From assembly GCA_018883245.1 (NCBI GenBank), contig VEQL01000001.1, positions 30,701-94,700 of the forward strand: a stretch of DNA of 64,000 nucleotides, written 5' to 3'. Source of the stretch: Chthoniobacterales bacterium (GTDB lineage Bacteria; Verrucomicrobiota; Verrucomicrobiia; Chthoniobacterales; JACTMZ01). The translations under genes and the position numbers were made by a program. Shown here piece after piece: positions 43,573-53,074 of the stretch; within the stretch, counting starts at the first letter, position 1, and each line of letters opens with the position of its first letter. The notes beneath the pieces are model-generated. The model was not told the DNA's origin. It did not search any database and was given only the letters and a program-made list of their open reading frames with translations.

Positions 43573-45645
43573 TCAGTTCGTGGCCTCCGCGTATTCCGGA
43601 CGGTAAAACCATTCGAGGTAATGGCTCCAGCCGGCCTTGGTCATTTTCACCGGTTCGTCGATCCACGTTCCACCGGGTCCGGGACGCTTGACGCGGAAAG
43701 CATCCTTCCACATCACGGACGTCCCCTCCGGAACGAAGAGAAAAAGGTAAGGCTGGTCATCGTAGATCAACTGCTGGAGTTCGCCGCACATGCGTATGAT
43801 CTCGTCGCGGTCGAATTCCTCGCGCACAGCTTCGAGCAAACGATCGGCCTGCTTGCTCTTGTATCCCACCATGTTCAGACGCTCGGGTTCGGTCTGCGAA
43901 GAGTGCCAGATCTGGAATTGGTCGAACCCCTGCCCCAGCGCCCAGCCGAGCACGATGGCATCGAACTCGCCCTTGTTGACGAAATTTTTCAGGAGCACGG
44001 CCCACTCATACATCTCCACATTCACCTCGATACCCACCGCCTTGAGACCGGCCTGCACCAGCGTGGCAATGTCGCTGCGGATGGCGTTGCCGTTGTTCGT
44101 GATGAGGGTGAACGCCAGGCGTTGGCCGTCCTTCGTGCGGATGCCGCCGGGCCCGGGCAACCATCCGGCCTCGTCGAGCAACCGTTTGGCCTTTTCCGGA
44201 TCGTAGGAGAGCGGCCGGACGCGCGGGTTGAAGAACCACATTTCCGGCGTGAAGATCCCCGTGCTCTGCGTGCCATAGCCGTAAAGCACGTGACGGATCA
44301 TGTCGCCGGTATTCACCGCGTGCGCCATCGCTTCGCGCACCCGCAAGTCTTGGAACATCGGGCGGCGCAAATTCCAGCCGATGTAATTGTAAGAATTGCT
44401 GGGAGAAGTGAACACGGTGAAACGCGGATCGTCCTTGAAGCTTCCGACTGCCCATGGGTCGGCCGACCAGAAATCCACCTGACGCGTCTCGAAAGCCAGC
44501 CGGAGCGTCAGCGGGTCGGGCAATGTTCGGAAAACGATGCCGTCCAGATGCGGACGCCCGAGGAAATAGTCGTCGTTGCGCTCGACACGGACGAACTGGT
44601 TTGTTTTCCACTCGGCGAACCTGAACGGGCCGGTGCCCACGGGCGAACGGTTGAAAACCAGCGGCCAGCGGTCCGGCGCCACGCCAGCCAGCAGATGCGC
44701 CGGCAACATGCTCATCATCCAGCTTTCCAGGGCCGGAGAAAACGGTCGCCGGTAAACGACGCGCACCGTGCGCTCGTCCGGGGTGTCCAGCGAAAGCACC
44801 AACTCGTAGTCCGGCTTGCGCGGCGACGCCACGCGATCGTCCATGATCGCGTCGTAGGTGAATTTCACGTCGCGCGAGGTGAAAGACGCACCGTCATGCC
44901 AGCGCACATTGTCGTGAAGCCGGAAAAGAATCTGCGGCTCCGCGAGAAACGGCGGCGCGGTCACCGGCTCGATAATCAACCCGTCCGGGTTGCCGAGGAA
45001 AGAGCGCAGGCGGTCCTTGGTCGTTTCCGCGTTGCCGAGAAAAACCAGCTCGCCCGAATTTCCGTTGCTCCAGATGCGCACGACACGCGCGGCCAGGTCG
45101 GCGGCGGCGAACTCCTCGAGCGCCTTGCCCAAAGGCTGCGGCGACACCACGGCCAGGGTGTGGACAGGAATCGGCCGCGCATCGCCGAACAAACCCGCGA
45201 GTTTTTCCGAGTCCCGCACACCCGGCAGCGAAAGCTCGAGAATCAGCCTGTTGCCTTCGGCGCGGTAGCGCTCGAGATGCAGGGCGGCGCGGTCGGTCAT
45301 CGCCGATTCCATGTTCGCCGCAGCCTGCAATGCCTCGCCCGGACCGGCGAAGAAAAACGTGCTCTGCTGGCTCAGCTGCCAGTCCGAAGCAAGGTCCCCC
45401 ACGATCTCCAAGTCGGCATTGTATTTGAGCAGGCCGTTGAAAATAACCCCGGTCACCGAACCCGATGCCGAATCCGATGCCTGGATCGGGTTCAGGGTGG
45501 CTGGCTCCCCGATGCTTCCGATATACATCTCGTTTTTCTTCTGCACCGAGACCCGGGCCACGGTCCAAAGCGCCACGGCCGTGACCGCCGCAAGCAGCAA
45601 GGGGACCCCCGTTATCAACGTTCGCAAACGTGGCATCGCGCGCAT
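43573..45645 (-). CDS. Oligopeptide ABC transporter substrate-binding protein (SBP_bac_5) with an insert
   Basis: A 690-residue membrane-anchored binding protein, longer than the usual 530-550. An N-terminal hydrophobic segment (LRTLITGVPLLLAAVTAVALWTVA) has no lipobox. GSIGEPATLNPIQASD opens the binding fold, but about 140 residues (roughly 95-236) lie between SDWQLSQQ and LFRLHDNVRWHDGASFTSRDVKF, where other members join directly. The insert has no recognisable motif. First gene of oppABCD-like set. Confidence 0.85.
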   Translation of the reverse strand: MRAMPRLRTLITGVPLLLAAVTAVALWTVARVSVQKKNEMYIGSIGEPATLNPIQASDSASGSVTGVIFNGLLKYNADLEIVGDLASDWQLSQQSTFFFAGPGEALQAAANMESAMTDRAALHLERYRAEGNRLILELSLPGVRDSEKLAGLFGDARPIPVHTLAVVSPQPLGKALEEFAAADLAARVVRIWSNGNSGELVFLGNAETTKDRLRSFLGNPDGLIIEPVTAPPFLAEPQILFRLHDNVRWHDGASFTSRDVKFTYDAIMDDRVASPRKPDYELVLSLDTPDERTVRVVYRRPFSPALESWMMSMLPAHLLAGVAPDRWPLVFNRSPVGTGPFRFAEWKTNQFVRVERNDDYFLGRPHLDGIVFRTLPDPLTLRLAFETRQVDFWSADPWAVGSFKDDPRFTVFTSPSNSYNYIGWNLRRPMFQDLRVREAMAHAVNTGDMIRHVLYGYGTQSTGIFTPEMWFFNPRVRPLSYDPEKAKRLLDEAGWLPGPGGIRTKDGQRLAFTLITNNGNAIRSDIATLVQAGLKAVGIEVNVEMYEWAVLLKNFVNKGEFDAIVLGWALGQGFDQFQIWHSSQTEPERLNMVGYKSKQADRLLEAVREEFDRDEIIRMCGELQQLIYDDQPYLFLFVPEGTSVMWKDAFRVKRPGPGGTWIDEPVKMTKAGWSHYLEWFYRPEYAEATN

Positions 45646-45735
45646 TTTCCCTTATGCAACTGCCATCGCGAGCCAAAAGGCTCCCCTTTTGCCTTTGCAG
45701 CGCACCCGCCATGGAGGCTATGCTCGCGCATTCTG

Positions 45736-46782
45736 ATGGTCACGGCAGTCAAGGAAAACGCGGGTGCCAACACACAGTCGGCCAACGACCCTGCGCTCTA
45801 CGTCCGCGCTTACCGCAACATGCTGCTCGCGCGGGCCACGGAGGACAAGCTGGCGAGCCTTTATCGAGCCGGCATGATCAAGGGCGGAGTGTTCCTCGGC
45901 AAAGGGCAGGAAGCACTCAGCACCGCCTCGGCCATTTTTCTGCGCAAAGGCGACATCTTCGGCCCGCTCATCCGCGATCAGGCCGGACGCCTTGCGTTCG
46001 GCGACACCGTGCTCGACACCTTCCGCACCTATCTCGGATCAGCCCAAGGCCCCATGCGCGGACGCGACGGCAATATCCACCGCGGCCGCCCGCGCGAAGG
46101 CTATTACGCGATGATCAGCCATCTCGGTGCGATGGTTCCCGTCGTGGCCGGCGGACTTTACGCGCGGCGATTGCGCGGTGAGACGGGAGTTGTCGGGGTC
46201 ACCTCGATCGGCGACGGCGGAACATCCACGGGCGCCTTCCACGAGGGCATCAACCTCGCCGCCGTCGAGCGCTTGCCGCTCGTCGTCGTCATCGCGAACA
46301 ACCAATACGCATACTCCACGCCGAACAACCGCCAGTTCGCCTGCGGCGACCTGCTGGACAAAGCCGCCGGATACGGGATTGCAGGCTACAAATGCGACGG
46401 CACAGATCCCGCGGCGTGCCTCGAGACTTTGCACATGGCGGTCCAGTCCGCCCGCGAGGGCAACGGACCTCAGATGGTGGTTGCCACACTCCTGCGTCTT
46501 GTCGGCCACGGCGAGCACGACGACGCCGGCTACGTCGATGCCAGCCTGCGCAAGGCCAACGTGGGACGCGACTGCCTCGAAGTCGGCGCGAACCAACTCG
46601 CCGAAAACGGGCTCGCCCGCCCCGAGGACATCGCGGCCTGGACCAAGGAGGCACAGGCCGAAGTCGAAGCGGCACTGAACAAAGCACAGCGCGAAAAAGG
46701 ACCCGATCCGTCCGCGGAGGAATGGTGCGCCATTTCCACCGCGCGGCTCATCGACGGGCATTCCGGAGCGGAGGAAGAATGA
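45736..46782 (+). CDS. pdhA: Pyruvate dehydrogenase E1 component alpha subunit
   Basis: Thiamine diphosphate enzyme subunit of 348 residues that decarboxylates pyruvate. The ThDP/Mg site is GDGGTSTGAFHEGINLAAVERLPLVVVIANNQYAYS. The regulatory-loop region is YRMRGHS in others and here GHGEHDDAGYV. Starts at 45736 (MVTAVKENAG). Overlaps pdhB by four bases. In a branched-chain 2-oxoacid complex the subunits look similar, so substrate is inferred from gene order and the E2. Confidence 0.9.
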   Translation: MVTAVKENAGANTQSANDPALYVRAYRNMLLARATEDKLASLYRAGMIKGGVFLGKGQEALSTASAIFLRKGDIFGPLIRDQAGRLAFGDTVLDTFRTYLGSAQGPMRGRDGNIHRGRPREGYYAMISHLGAMVPVVAGGLYARRLRGETGVVGVTSIGDGGTSTGAFHEGINLAAVERLPLVVVIANNQYAYSTPNNRQFACGDLLDKAAGYGIAGYKCDGTDPAACLETLHMAVQSAREGNGPQMVVATLLRLVGHGEHDDAGYVDASLRKANVGRDCLEVGANQLAENGLARPEDIAAWTKEAQAEVEAALNKAQREKGPDPSAEEWCAISTARLIDGHSGAEEE

Positions 46783-47744
46783 GCGTCACCTATCTCGAAG
46801 CGATCCGCGCCGCACAGGAAAAAGCGCTGGCCGAAGATCCGCGCGTGTTCATTTATGGTCAGGACGTCGGTGTCTTCGGTGGCGCGTTCAAAGCGACGAA
46901 AAATCTCGCCGCCGAATTTCCCGGTCGCGTCATGGACTCGCCGCTGAGCGAAGATGCCATCGTCGGCATGGCCATAGGAGCCGCCATCGAAGGCGCTCGG
47001 CCCATCGTGGAAATGCAGTTCGCCGACTTTTCGACCGTCGGCTTCAACCAGATCGTCAACCAGGCGGCCACGCTCTATTACCGCACGGATGTTCCCTGCC
47101 CAATAGTTGTGCGCCTGCCCAGCGGCGGCACACTCGGCGCGGGTCCCTTCCACAGCCAGAGCATGGAAGCGATTTATTCGCACTATCCCGGTATTGTCGT
47201 TATGACACCGGCGACGGTCGAGGACGCCTACAGCATGCTTCTTGAAGCTGTGTCGATCGACGATCCCGTCGTGTTCTGCGAGCACAAGCTACTCTATTAC
47301 CACCTCAAAGCCGAAAAACTTCCCGACACTGCCATGCCCGCAGGCAAGGCGCGCATCGCCCGCGCCGGTCGCGACGCGACCGTCGTGACCTACAGCGCAA
47401 TGCTCCACGAGTCGCTGCAGGCGGCCGAGGAACTCGTCCAAGAAGGCTGGCAAATAGAAGTCATCGACCTGCGCACGGTCAAACCTCTCGACACCGACAC
47501 CGTTCTCGCCTCGGTCGCGCGCACAGGAAGAATGCTCGCTGTCGGCGAAGCATGGCCGTGGGGCGGCGTGACCGCCGAAGTCATTGCGCGCGTGGCCACC
47601 GAAGGATTCGGTCTTCTCGACGCGGCACCGATGCGCCTCAACGCCAAAGAAACGCCCGTGCCTTACCATCCGGATTTGTGGGCGGCGCACCGGCCGACCG
47701 CCACCACCATCGCCGCGCGACTGCGCCAGCTTCTCACCCAATAA
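46779..47744 (+). CDS. pdhB: Pyruvate dehydrogenase E1 component beta subunit
   Basis: Beta subunit of 321 residues. MSVTYLEAIRAAQEKALAEDPRVFIYGQDVG is the family start; FADFSTVGFNQIVNQAATLYYRTD and PSGGTLGAGPFHSQS line the active site. It forms the alpha2beta2 E1 with PdhA. Six bases separate its stop from the E2 start. Confidence 0.94.
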   Translation: MSVTYLEAIRAAQEKALAEDPRVFIYGQDVGVFGGAFKATKNLAAEFPGRVMDSPLSEDAIVGMAIGAAIEGARPIVEMQFADFSTVGFNQIVNQAATLYYRTDVPCPIVVRLPSGGTLGAGPFHSQSMEAIYSHYPGIVVMTPATVEDAYSMLLEAVSIDDPVVFCEHKLLYYHLKAEKLPDTAMPAGKARIARAGRDATVVTYSAMLHESLQAAEELVQEGWQIEVIDLRTVKPLDTDTVLASVARTGRMLAVGEAWPWGGVTAEVIARVATEGFGLLDAAPMRLNAKETPVPYHPDLWAAHRPTATTIAARLRQLLTQ

Positions 47745-47749
47745 TTCCC

Positions 47750-48985
47750 ATGGCCCGCATTCCTCTGCTCATGCCCCAACTCGGCGAATCGATCGCCGAG
47801 GCCACCATCGTTCGTCTCATCGCCAAACCCGGAGACGACATCGTCGGCGACACGGACGTGATGGAAGTCGAGACGAACAAGGCGGTCATGGGCGTGGTGG
47901 CCCCCTGCAGCGGCAAACTCGTCGAACTGCGCGCGGCAGAGGGAGAAAGTTATGCCGTCGGCGCGACCCTCGGCTATCTCGAGGTGTCGGACGAGGACGC
48001 GGAACGCATGGGCTACCTCGAGCCGGAGGAGACCGCGGCCAACGGACAACCCGTCGGCTCCATGCCGGCCGGCGCTCCCGAAGCCCCGAAGAAAAAACGC
48101 GTGGCCAAGCCCGAGGTGAAACATTCGGACAAGCCCGAACCTGTCATCAAAGGTCTTCCCGTTCCCGCCCATGCCGGAGGTGCGTCATATCTTTCCCCCC
48201 GCATGAAGGCGCGCATGACAGAACTCGGACTCAGCGCCGCCGATCTGGCCGGCGTGGCCGGTAGCGGCGCGGGAGGACGCGTGACCATCGAGGACTTCGA
48301 GCGGTTCATGGAAAATCTCGACCAGCAGAAGGTCACCGAAGCTTCTTCCATGCGCGTGGCCGTGGCCGACGCGATGCGCCGCAGTTGGACGCGCCCCTTG
48401 GCCACTGTGGTCTTGCCCGTCGAACTGGACAAGATGCTCGCTCACCGTAAAGCGTCCGCGGAAAAAGCCGGCGTTTCACTTTATGCACTGCGCGCGTTGG
48501 CCATGGCGCTTTCGGAAAACAGCGCGCCAGCCGGACGCCTCATCGGCAGCCAGGTGATCCATCCTGGCTCGATCGATATCGGCTTCGCGGTCGAAGCCGA
48601 GGACGGGGTGCTAGTGCCGGTTATAAGGAATGCGGACAAGCACACGCTGAAAGAACTGGTCCCGATTTACGCGCGCTTGGTCGAACTCGCGCGCCAGCGC
48701 CGGCTCACGCCGGCCGACATGGGACAGTGCATTTCCACCGTGACCAATTACGGCACCTTCGGCCTGACTTTGGCCACACCGATTCCCCTGCCCGAGCAGA
48801 CTGTGCTCCTCGGACTCGGCGCCGGGCGCATCGAGCCGAAATGGGACAAAGAGAAAAGCCAGTTCGTGCCTGTCACCGTCGCGCGCTTCACTTTGAGCTT
48901 CGATCACCGCGTGCTCGACGGCGGCGCCGCCGGCCGCCTGCTCACCCGCATAGCAGACTTACTCAACAGTCCCGAACAACTTTGA
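47750..48985 (+). CDS. pdhC: Dihydrolipoamide acetyltransferase (E2)
   Basis: E2 core of 411 residues. Residues 1-80 are one lipoyl domain with K44 (VETNKA). A Lys/Glu/Pro linker leads to the peripheral-subunit-binding domain (SPRMKARMTELGLSAADLAGVAGSGAGGRVTIEDF, about 145-185). The catalytic domain ends with H386 in SFDHRVLDGG, the HxxxDG motif. No lpd (E3) gene is adjacent. Last plus-strand gene before the convergent sufD; only seven bases between stops. Confidence 0.93.
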   Translation: MARIPLLMPQLGESIAEATIVRLIAKPGDDIVGDTDVMEVETNKAVMGVVAPCSGKLVELRAAEGESYAVGATLGYLEVSDEDAERMGYLEPEETAANGQPVGSMPAGAPEAPKKKRVAKPEVKHSDKPEPVIKGLPVPAHAGGASYLSPRMKARMTELGLSAADLAGVAGSGAGGRVTIEDFERFMENLDQQKVTEASSMRVAVADAMRRSWTRPLATVVLPVELDKMLAHRKASAEKAGVSLYALRALAMALSENSAPAGRLIGSQVIHPGSIDIGFAVEAEDGVLVPVIRNADKHTLKELVPIYARLVELARQRRLTPADMGQCISTVTNYGTFGLTLATPIPLPEQTVLLGLGAGRIEPKWDKEKSQFVPVTVARFTLSFDHRVLDGGAAGRLLTRIADLLNSPEQL

Positions 48986-48992
48986 ACGAAAC

Positions 48993-50309
48993 TCAACTGC
49001 GGAGAGCAGTGGCGAGGCGTTTATCGACAAGAGTCTCGATGTGGCCCCGGAGTGTGGTGTCCGAAAGGCGGTCGAGGACGGTGTTGAAGAATCCCATGAC
49101 GAGCAATTGCCGCGCAGTCTCGGGGCGGATACCCCTCGCCTGCAGATAGAACAGCTCGCGGTCATCGACTTGCGCGGTGGTCGCTCCGTGCGTGCAACGG
49201 ACATCGTCGGCTTCGATTTCCAAGCCGGGCATGCTGTTGGCTTCGGCATCGTCGCTCAGAACGATGTTGCGCACTTTCTGGTAGGCATCCGTCTTGTGCG
49301 CGCCGGGTTCGACGCGGATGACGCCGGAGAACACGGTGCGGCCTTTGCCGGTCAGGGCGTTCTGGTAAAGCAGATCACTCGTGGCATTCGGCTTGGCGTG
49401 ATCCTGGAAGGTGCGCTGGTCGATCATCTGTTCGTTCGACGCGATGTTGACCGAGAGCATGTCACTGCGCGCACCCTCGGCAACCATGCGGCTGTAGCTC
49501 TCGTTGCGGACGAATTTGCCGCCGAGATTGACCTGCATGCCGAGGCACGACGCGTCACGTCCGACCGTGGTGGAGTTCAGATGGAACGCGGTGGTGCCGG
49601 CGCTCCATTGCTGCACGCCGACGTAGTTCAGCTTGGCACCGTCCTCGACAACGAGGTCGTTGACCCCGCAGACGAAGGCAGCAGCGTCATCGGCGCTGCG
49701 GAAGCAATCGACGACCGTCGCTTTGCTGTGGCGTTCGCAGACGACGAGCGTGTGCGGGAAAACGGCGGAGTTTTCACCTTCGACCCAATGGAAAATCTCG
49801 ATCGGTTTCTCGACGATGAGGTCTTTGGGCACGCGGATGAAGACGCCGCTGACCGGACCCGAGCGGTGTAACGCGGCGTATTTGGCCGAGCCGAGTTTGG
49901 CTTCCTGCGCCATGAAATGCTTTTGCACGAGATCAGCATGTTTCGTGGCAGCTTCCTCGAGGGTCATGACCACAAGACCGGCTTTGACCAGATCCGCGGC
50001 GGGAGCGGTGGCAGACAGAAGACGATTGTTGCCGAAAACGAACCGGGCTGCGGATTCGCCGAGCCCAACTGAGCGTTCGACCAGCGCAGAGGCATCAGTC
50101 ACCGCCGCGGGATAACGGAAGCCGTCGAGCGCGAGGGCTTTGACGTTGGAAAAACGCCATTTTTCGTCCTTCGCCGCGGGCGCTGGGAGTCTTTGGAAAT
50201 CCTCCCATCCGCGCTGACGCGACGCGACGAACCACTCGGGCCAATTACCTTCGACAAGGGCGCCTTCCATCAAGGGGACGCCGGAAACAGGTGCGGTAGC
50301 CATAATCAT
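48993..50309 (-). CDS. sufD: Fe-S cluster assembly protein SufD
   Basis: Scaffold subunit of 438 residues, beta-helix fold, complex with SufB and SufC. HSKATVVDCFRSADD and the C-terminal RCTHGATTAQVDDRELFYLQARGI match SufD. A GGAGGG ribosome site lies before the ATG at 50309; a second ATG at 50303 is possible. Last gene of fur-sufCBD; no sufS, sufE or sufU follows, since pdhC is convergent. Confidence 0.93.
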   Translation of the reverse strand: MIMATAPVSGVPLMEGALVEGNWPEWFVASRQRGWEDFQRLPAPAAKDEKWRFSNVKALALDGFRYPAAVTDASALVERSVGLGESAARFVFGNNRLLSATAPAADLVKAGLVVMTLEEAATKHADLVQKHFMAQEAKLGSAKYAALHRSGPVSGVFIRVPKDLIVEKPIEIFHWVEGENSAVFPHTLVVCERHSKATVVDCFRSADDAAAFVCGVNDLVVEDGAKLNYVGVQQWSAGTTAFHLNSTTVGRDASCLGMQVNLGGKFVRNESYSRMVAEGARSDMLSVNIASNEQMIDQRTFQDHAKPNATSDLLYQNALTGKGRTVFSGVIRVEPGAHKTDAYQKVRNIVLSDDAEANSMPGLEIEADDVRCTHGATTAQVDDRELFYLQARGIRPETARQLLVMGFFNTVLDRLSDTTLRGHIETLVDKRLATALRS

Positions 50310-50328
50310 GTTCAGCCCTCCGGACTGC

Positions 50329-51738
50329 TCAGCCGACCGACCCTTCCATTTCGAGATCGATCAGGCGTTTGAGTTCGACGCTGTATTCCATGGGGAATTG
50401 GCGCACGAGATCGTTGACGAATCCGTTCACGCTGAGGCTCATGGCCTGCGCCTCGGTGAGTCCGCGTTGCTGCATGTAGAAGATCTGCTCTTCGCTGACC
50501 TGACTGACACTGGCCTCGTGCTGGCAGGCGTTGCCGGTGCCGCGCACGGTGATGGCCGGATACGTGTCGGTGCGGCTGTTGCTGTTGATAAGCAACGCAT
50601 CGCACTCGGTGTTGTTTTTGCAGCCTTTGAGGTGGCGCGGGACATTGACCAGTCCGCGGTAAGTGGCACGACCGGTGCCAACGCTGATCGACTTCGACAC
50701 GATGTTGCTCGTGGTCTCGTCGGCGGCGTGGATCATTTTCGCGCCGGTGTCCTGGTGCTGTCCATCGCCGGCCAAGGCGATGGAGATCACTTCGCCGCGG
50801 GCGCGGCGCCCCTTCATGACGACGCCCGGATATTTCATGGTTAGGCGCGAACCGATATTGCAGTCGATCCACTTGACCTCGGCATCTTCCATGGCCAGGC
50901 CGCGCTTGGTCACGAGATTGAACACGTTGTTCGACCAGTTTTGCACGGTGATGTATTGGATTTTCGCGCCCTTGAGCGCGACCAGCTCGACGACCGCGCT
51001 GTGCAGCGTGGCCGTGTCGAACTTCGGTGCGGTGCAACCTTCCATGTAGGTGACCTCGGAGCCCTCGTCGGCGATGATGAGGGTGCGTTCGAACTGTCCG
51101 AAGTTTTCCGCGTTGATGCGGAAGTAGGCTTGGAGCGGGTGCGAGACTTTGACGCCGGGCGGGACGTAGATGAACGAGCCGCCGCTGAAGACCGCGCTGT
51201 TGAGCGCGCTGAATTTGTTGTCGCCGGTCGGAATGACCTTGCCGAACCACTTGCGGAAAATTTCCGGGTGCTCCTTGAGGCCCTCGGTGCTGCCGACGAA
51301 AATGACGCCCTGCTTGCCGACCGCTTCCTTGATATTGGAGTAGGCCGCCTCGCTGTCGAATTGCGCTTCCACGCCCGCGAGGAACTTTCGCTCCTGCTCG
51401 GGAATACCGAGACGCTCGAAAGTCTTCTTAACTTCATCGGGCACTTCGTCCCACGAGCGTTTGGGCTTCTGCCCCTGCGCAAGGTAGTAGCGGATGTTGT
51501 CGAAAATGATGTTCTCGAGGTCCTTCGAGGCCCAATGGGTGGGCATGGGCTTCTCGAGGAATTTTTTCAGCGCGTCCTTGCGGAATTCGCGGATCCAATC
51601 GGGCTCGCCTTTGACGCCGCTGATGTAGTCGATGGTCTTTTCGGTAAGCCCGGTGCCGGCGTCGAATTCGTAATCGACGTCGTAGCGGAAGTTGCCCTTC
51701 TCGCGGTCGATTTCCAGTTGGGTCTGTGCGTCGCTCAT
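50329..51738 (-). CDS. sufB: Fe-S cluster assembly protein SufB
   Basis: Scaffold subunit of 469 residues. [33 protein letters not shown] and [15 protein letters not shown] are the N-terminal hallmarks; the cluster-building Cys is in [25 protein letters not shown] ribosome site precedes the ATG. Fifteen bases after sufC. SufB with SufC makes the nascent 4Fe-4S cluster. Confidence 0.96.
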   Translation of the reverse strand: MSDAQTQLEIDREKGNFRYDVDYEFDAGTGLTEKTIDYISGVKGEPDWIREFRKDALKKFLEKPMPTHWASKDLENIIFDNIRYYLAQGQKPKRSWDEVPDEVKKTFERLGIPEQERKFLAGVEAQFDSEAAYSNIKEAVGKQGVIFVGSTEGLKEHPEIFRKWFGKVIPTGDNKFSALNSAVFSGGSFIYVPPGVKVSHPLQAYFRINAENFGQFERTLIIADEGSEVTYMEGCTAPKFDTATLHSAVVELVALKGAKIQYITVQNWSNNVFNLVTKRGLAMEDAEVKWIDCNIGSRLTMKYPGVVMKGRRARGEVISIALAGDGQHQDTGAKMIHAADETTSNIVSKSISVGTGRATYRGLVNVPRHLKGCKNNTECDALLINSNSRTDTYPAITVRGTGNACQHEASVSQVSEEQIFYMQQRGLTEAQAMSLSVNGFVNDLVRQFPMEYSVELKRLIDLEMEGSVG

Positions 51739-51753
51739 GGTTTGTCCTCCGGT

Positions 51754-52521
51754 TCAACGTGCAGCGGCTTCCTCCGCCTCGGGTTCGTTGGCCCAGTCGT
51801 AGCCCTCGGCTTCAAGCTTGAGGGCGAGTTCCTTCGTGCCGCTCTCGACGATGCGGCCGTTGACCATCACGTGGACGACGTCCGGAACGATGTAATTGAG
51901 CAGCCGCTGGTAGTGCGTGATGACCAGCATGCCGGTGTCCGGTCCGCGCAGGGAGTTCACGCCGTGCGAAACGATCTTGAGCGCGTCGATATCGAGGCCG
52001 GAATCCGTCTCGTCAAGCAAAGCGAACGTCGGCTGGAGCATGGCCATTTGCAGGATCTCGCAGCGTTTTTTCTCGCCGCCGGAAAAGCCCTCGTTGACCG
52101 AGCGCGAGGTGAACTGGCGGGGCATCTCGAGGAGGTCCATCTTCTCGTAGAGCTTGGCGTAATAATCGGTGGCCTCGAGTTCTTCACCCTCGGGCAAGCG
52201 GGCCTGAAGGGCCGCGCGGATGAAATTGGCGATGGTTACGCCCGGGATTTCGCTCGGATATTGGAAGGCGAGGAAGATGCCTTTGCGCGCGCGCTCGTCG
52301 GGTTCCATCTCGAGGATGCTCTCGCCGTCGAAAAGAATATTGCCGGATGTGACAGTGTAGTCGGGATGGCCGGCGATGACTTTGGCCAGCGTGCTCTTGC
52401 CCGAGCCGTTCGGGCCCATGATGGCGTGCACTTGTCCGGTCGGCAGGTCGAGGGAGAGGCCGCGGAGAATCTCGCGGTCGCCGATGCTGACATGAAGGTT
52501 TTCGATTTTCAGGTGTTTCAT
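51754..52521 (-). CDS. sufC: Fe-S cluster assembly ATPase SufC
   Basis: Soluble ABC-type ATPase of 255 residues that powers SufBCD. Walker [17 protein letters not shown], signature [20 protein letters not shown], Walker [17 protein letters not shown]: the SufC-type DETDSGLD box. It starts four bases after the Fur-family regulator gene, so the operon is regulated by its own first gene. Confidence 0.96.
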   Translation of the reverse strand: MKHLKIENLHVSIGDREILRGLSLDLPTGQVHAIMGPNGSGKSTLAKVIAGHPDYTVTSGNILFDGESILEMEPDERARKGIFLAFQYPSEIPGVTIANFIRAALQARLPEGEELEATDYYAKLYEKMDLLEMPRQFTSRSVNEGFSGGEKKRCEILQMAMLQPTFALLDETDSGLDIDALKIVSHGVNSLRGPDTGMLVITHYQRLLNYIVPDVVHVMVNGRIVESGTKELALKLEAEGYDWANEPEAEEAAAR

Positions 52522-52525
52522 AAGC

Positions 52526-52978
52526 TCAGTTGTGGTTTTTGCGGCAGCTTGCGCAGAGACCGTGCAGCGAAACCTCCTGCTGCGTCACCGTGTATCCCCG
52601 GGGCAGCTGATGGAGTTTTTCAAGTTGCGCACCGGGCAACAGCGGCAAATCCATCACCGCGCCGCAGGAAGTGCAGGTGAAGTGTCCGTGCTTGGAGTTG
52701 TTGGCGCAATAGCGGGTCGATCCGCTGTCGAGGTGCACTTTGCGCACCAGGCCGCGGTCGGCCAGCGTTTCGAGGACGTTGTAAACTGTGGCCAGCGAAA
52801 GCGTCTTCATCCGCGGCTTGGCCCGTAGAAAAACTTCCATGGCTGTCGGATGGTCCTGGCGGCCCAGGAGCACCTCGTAAACGTGCCGGCGCTGGCGGGT
52901 GAGGCGCAGGCCGTCCTGCGCAATCGACTCTTCGTAGCGCTTGAGCTGACGCTTGGAGCTGGCGGTGACAGCGGTCAT
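52526..52978 (-). CDS. Fur-family transcription regulator (Fur or PerR type)
   Basis: Metal-dependent repressor of 150 residues. The winged helix includes [28 protein letters not shown]; the metal and dimer zone has [12 protein letters not shown] and CASCRK, two CxxC zinc motifs. [22 protein letters not shown] is the recognition-helix part. It precedes sufC on one transcript and a Fur-like palindrome lies 35 bases before its ATG, which suggests autoregulation by iron or peroxide. Fur and PerR cannot be separated by eye. Confidence 0.9.
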   Translation of the reverse strand: MTAVTASSKRQLKRYEESIAQDGLRLTRQRRHVYEVLLGRQDHPTAMEVFLRAKPRMKTLSLATVYNVLETLADRGLVRKVHLDSGSTRYCANNSKHGHFTCTSCGAVMDLPLLPGAQLEKLHQLPRGYTVTQQEVSLHGLCASCRKNHN

Positions 52979-53013
52979 GGAAGCGGGAAGCTAGAGGCCG
53001 GACAATTTATTTC

Positions 53014-53026
53014 AAGAATAATTCTT
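53014..53026. promoter_or_regulatory. Fur/PerR-like operator palindrome
   Basis: AAGAAT-A-ATTCTT is a perfect 6-1-6 inverted repeat, a layout close to Fur/PerR boxes (ATAATNATTAT core). It sits in the 96-base gap between the divergent Fur-family gene (52978) and the DUF1460 gene (53075), so it could control both. Site activity is inference. Confidence 0.65.
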
Positions 53027-53074
53027 AATAAGGACGGCAGTGCAATGCTTCCGCAGTGTGCTATCTTGCCGCCC

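Noticed and set aside
43012..46782. A 1256-codon open frame on the plus strand across the opp genes into pdhA
   Set aside because: The left 900 codons are antisense to oppB and oppA and have Arg/His-rich composition. Only the last 348 codons, from the ATG at 45736, encode pdhA.
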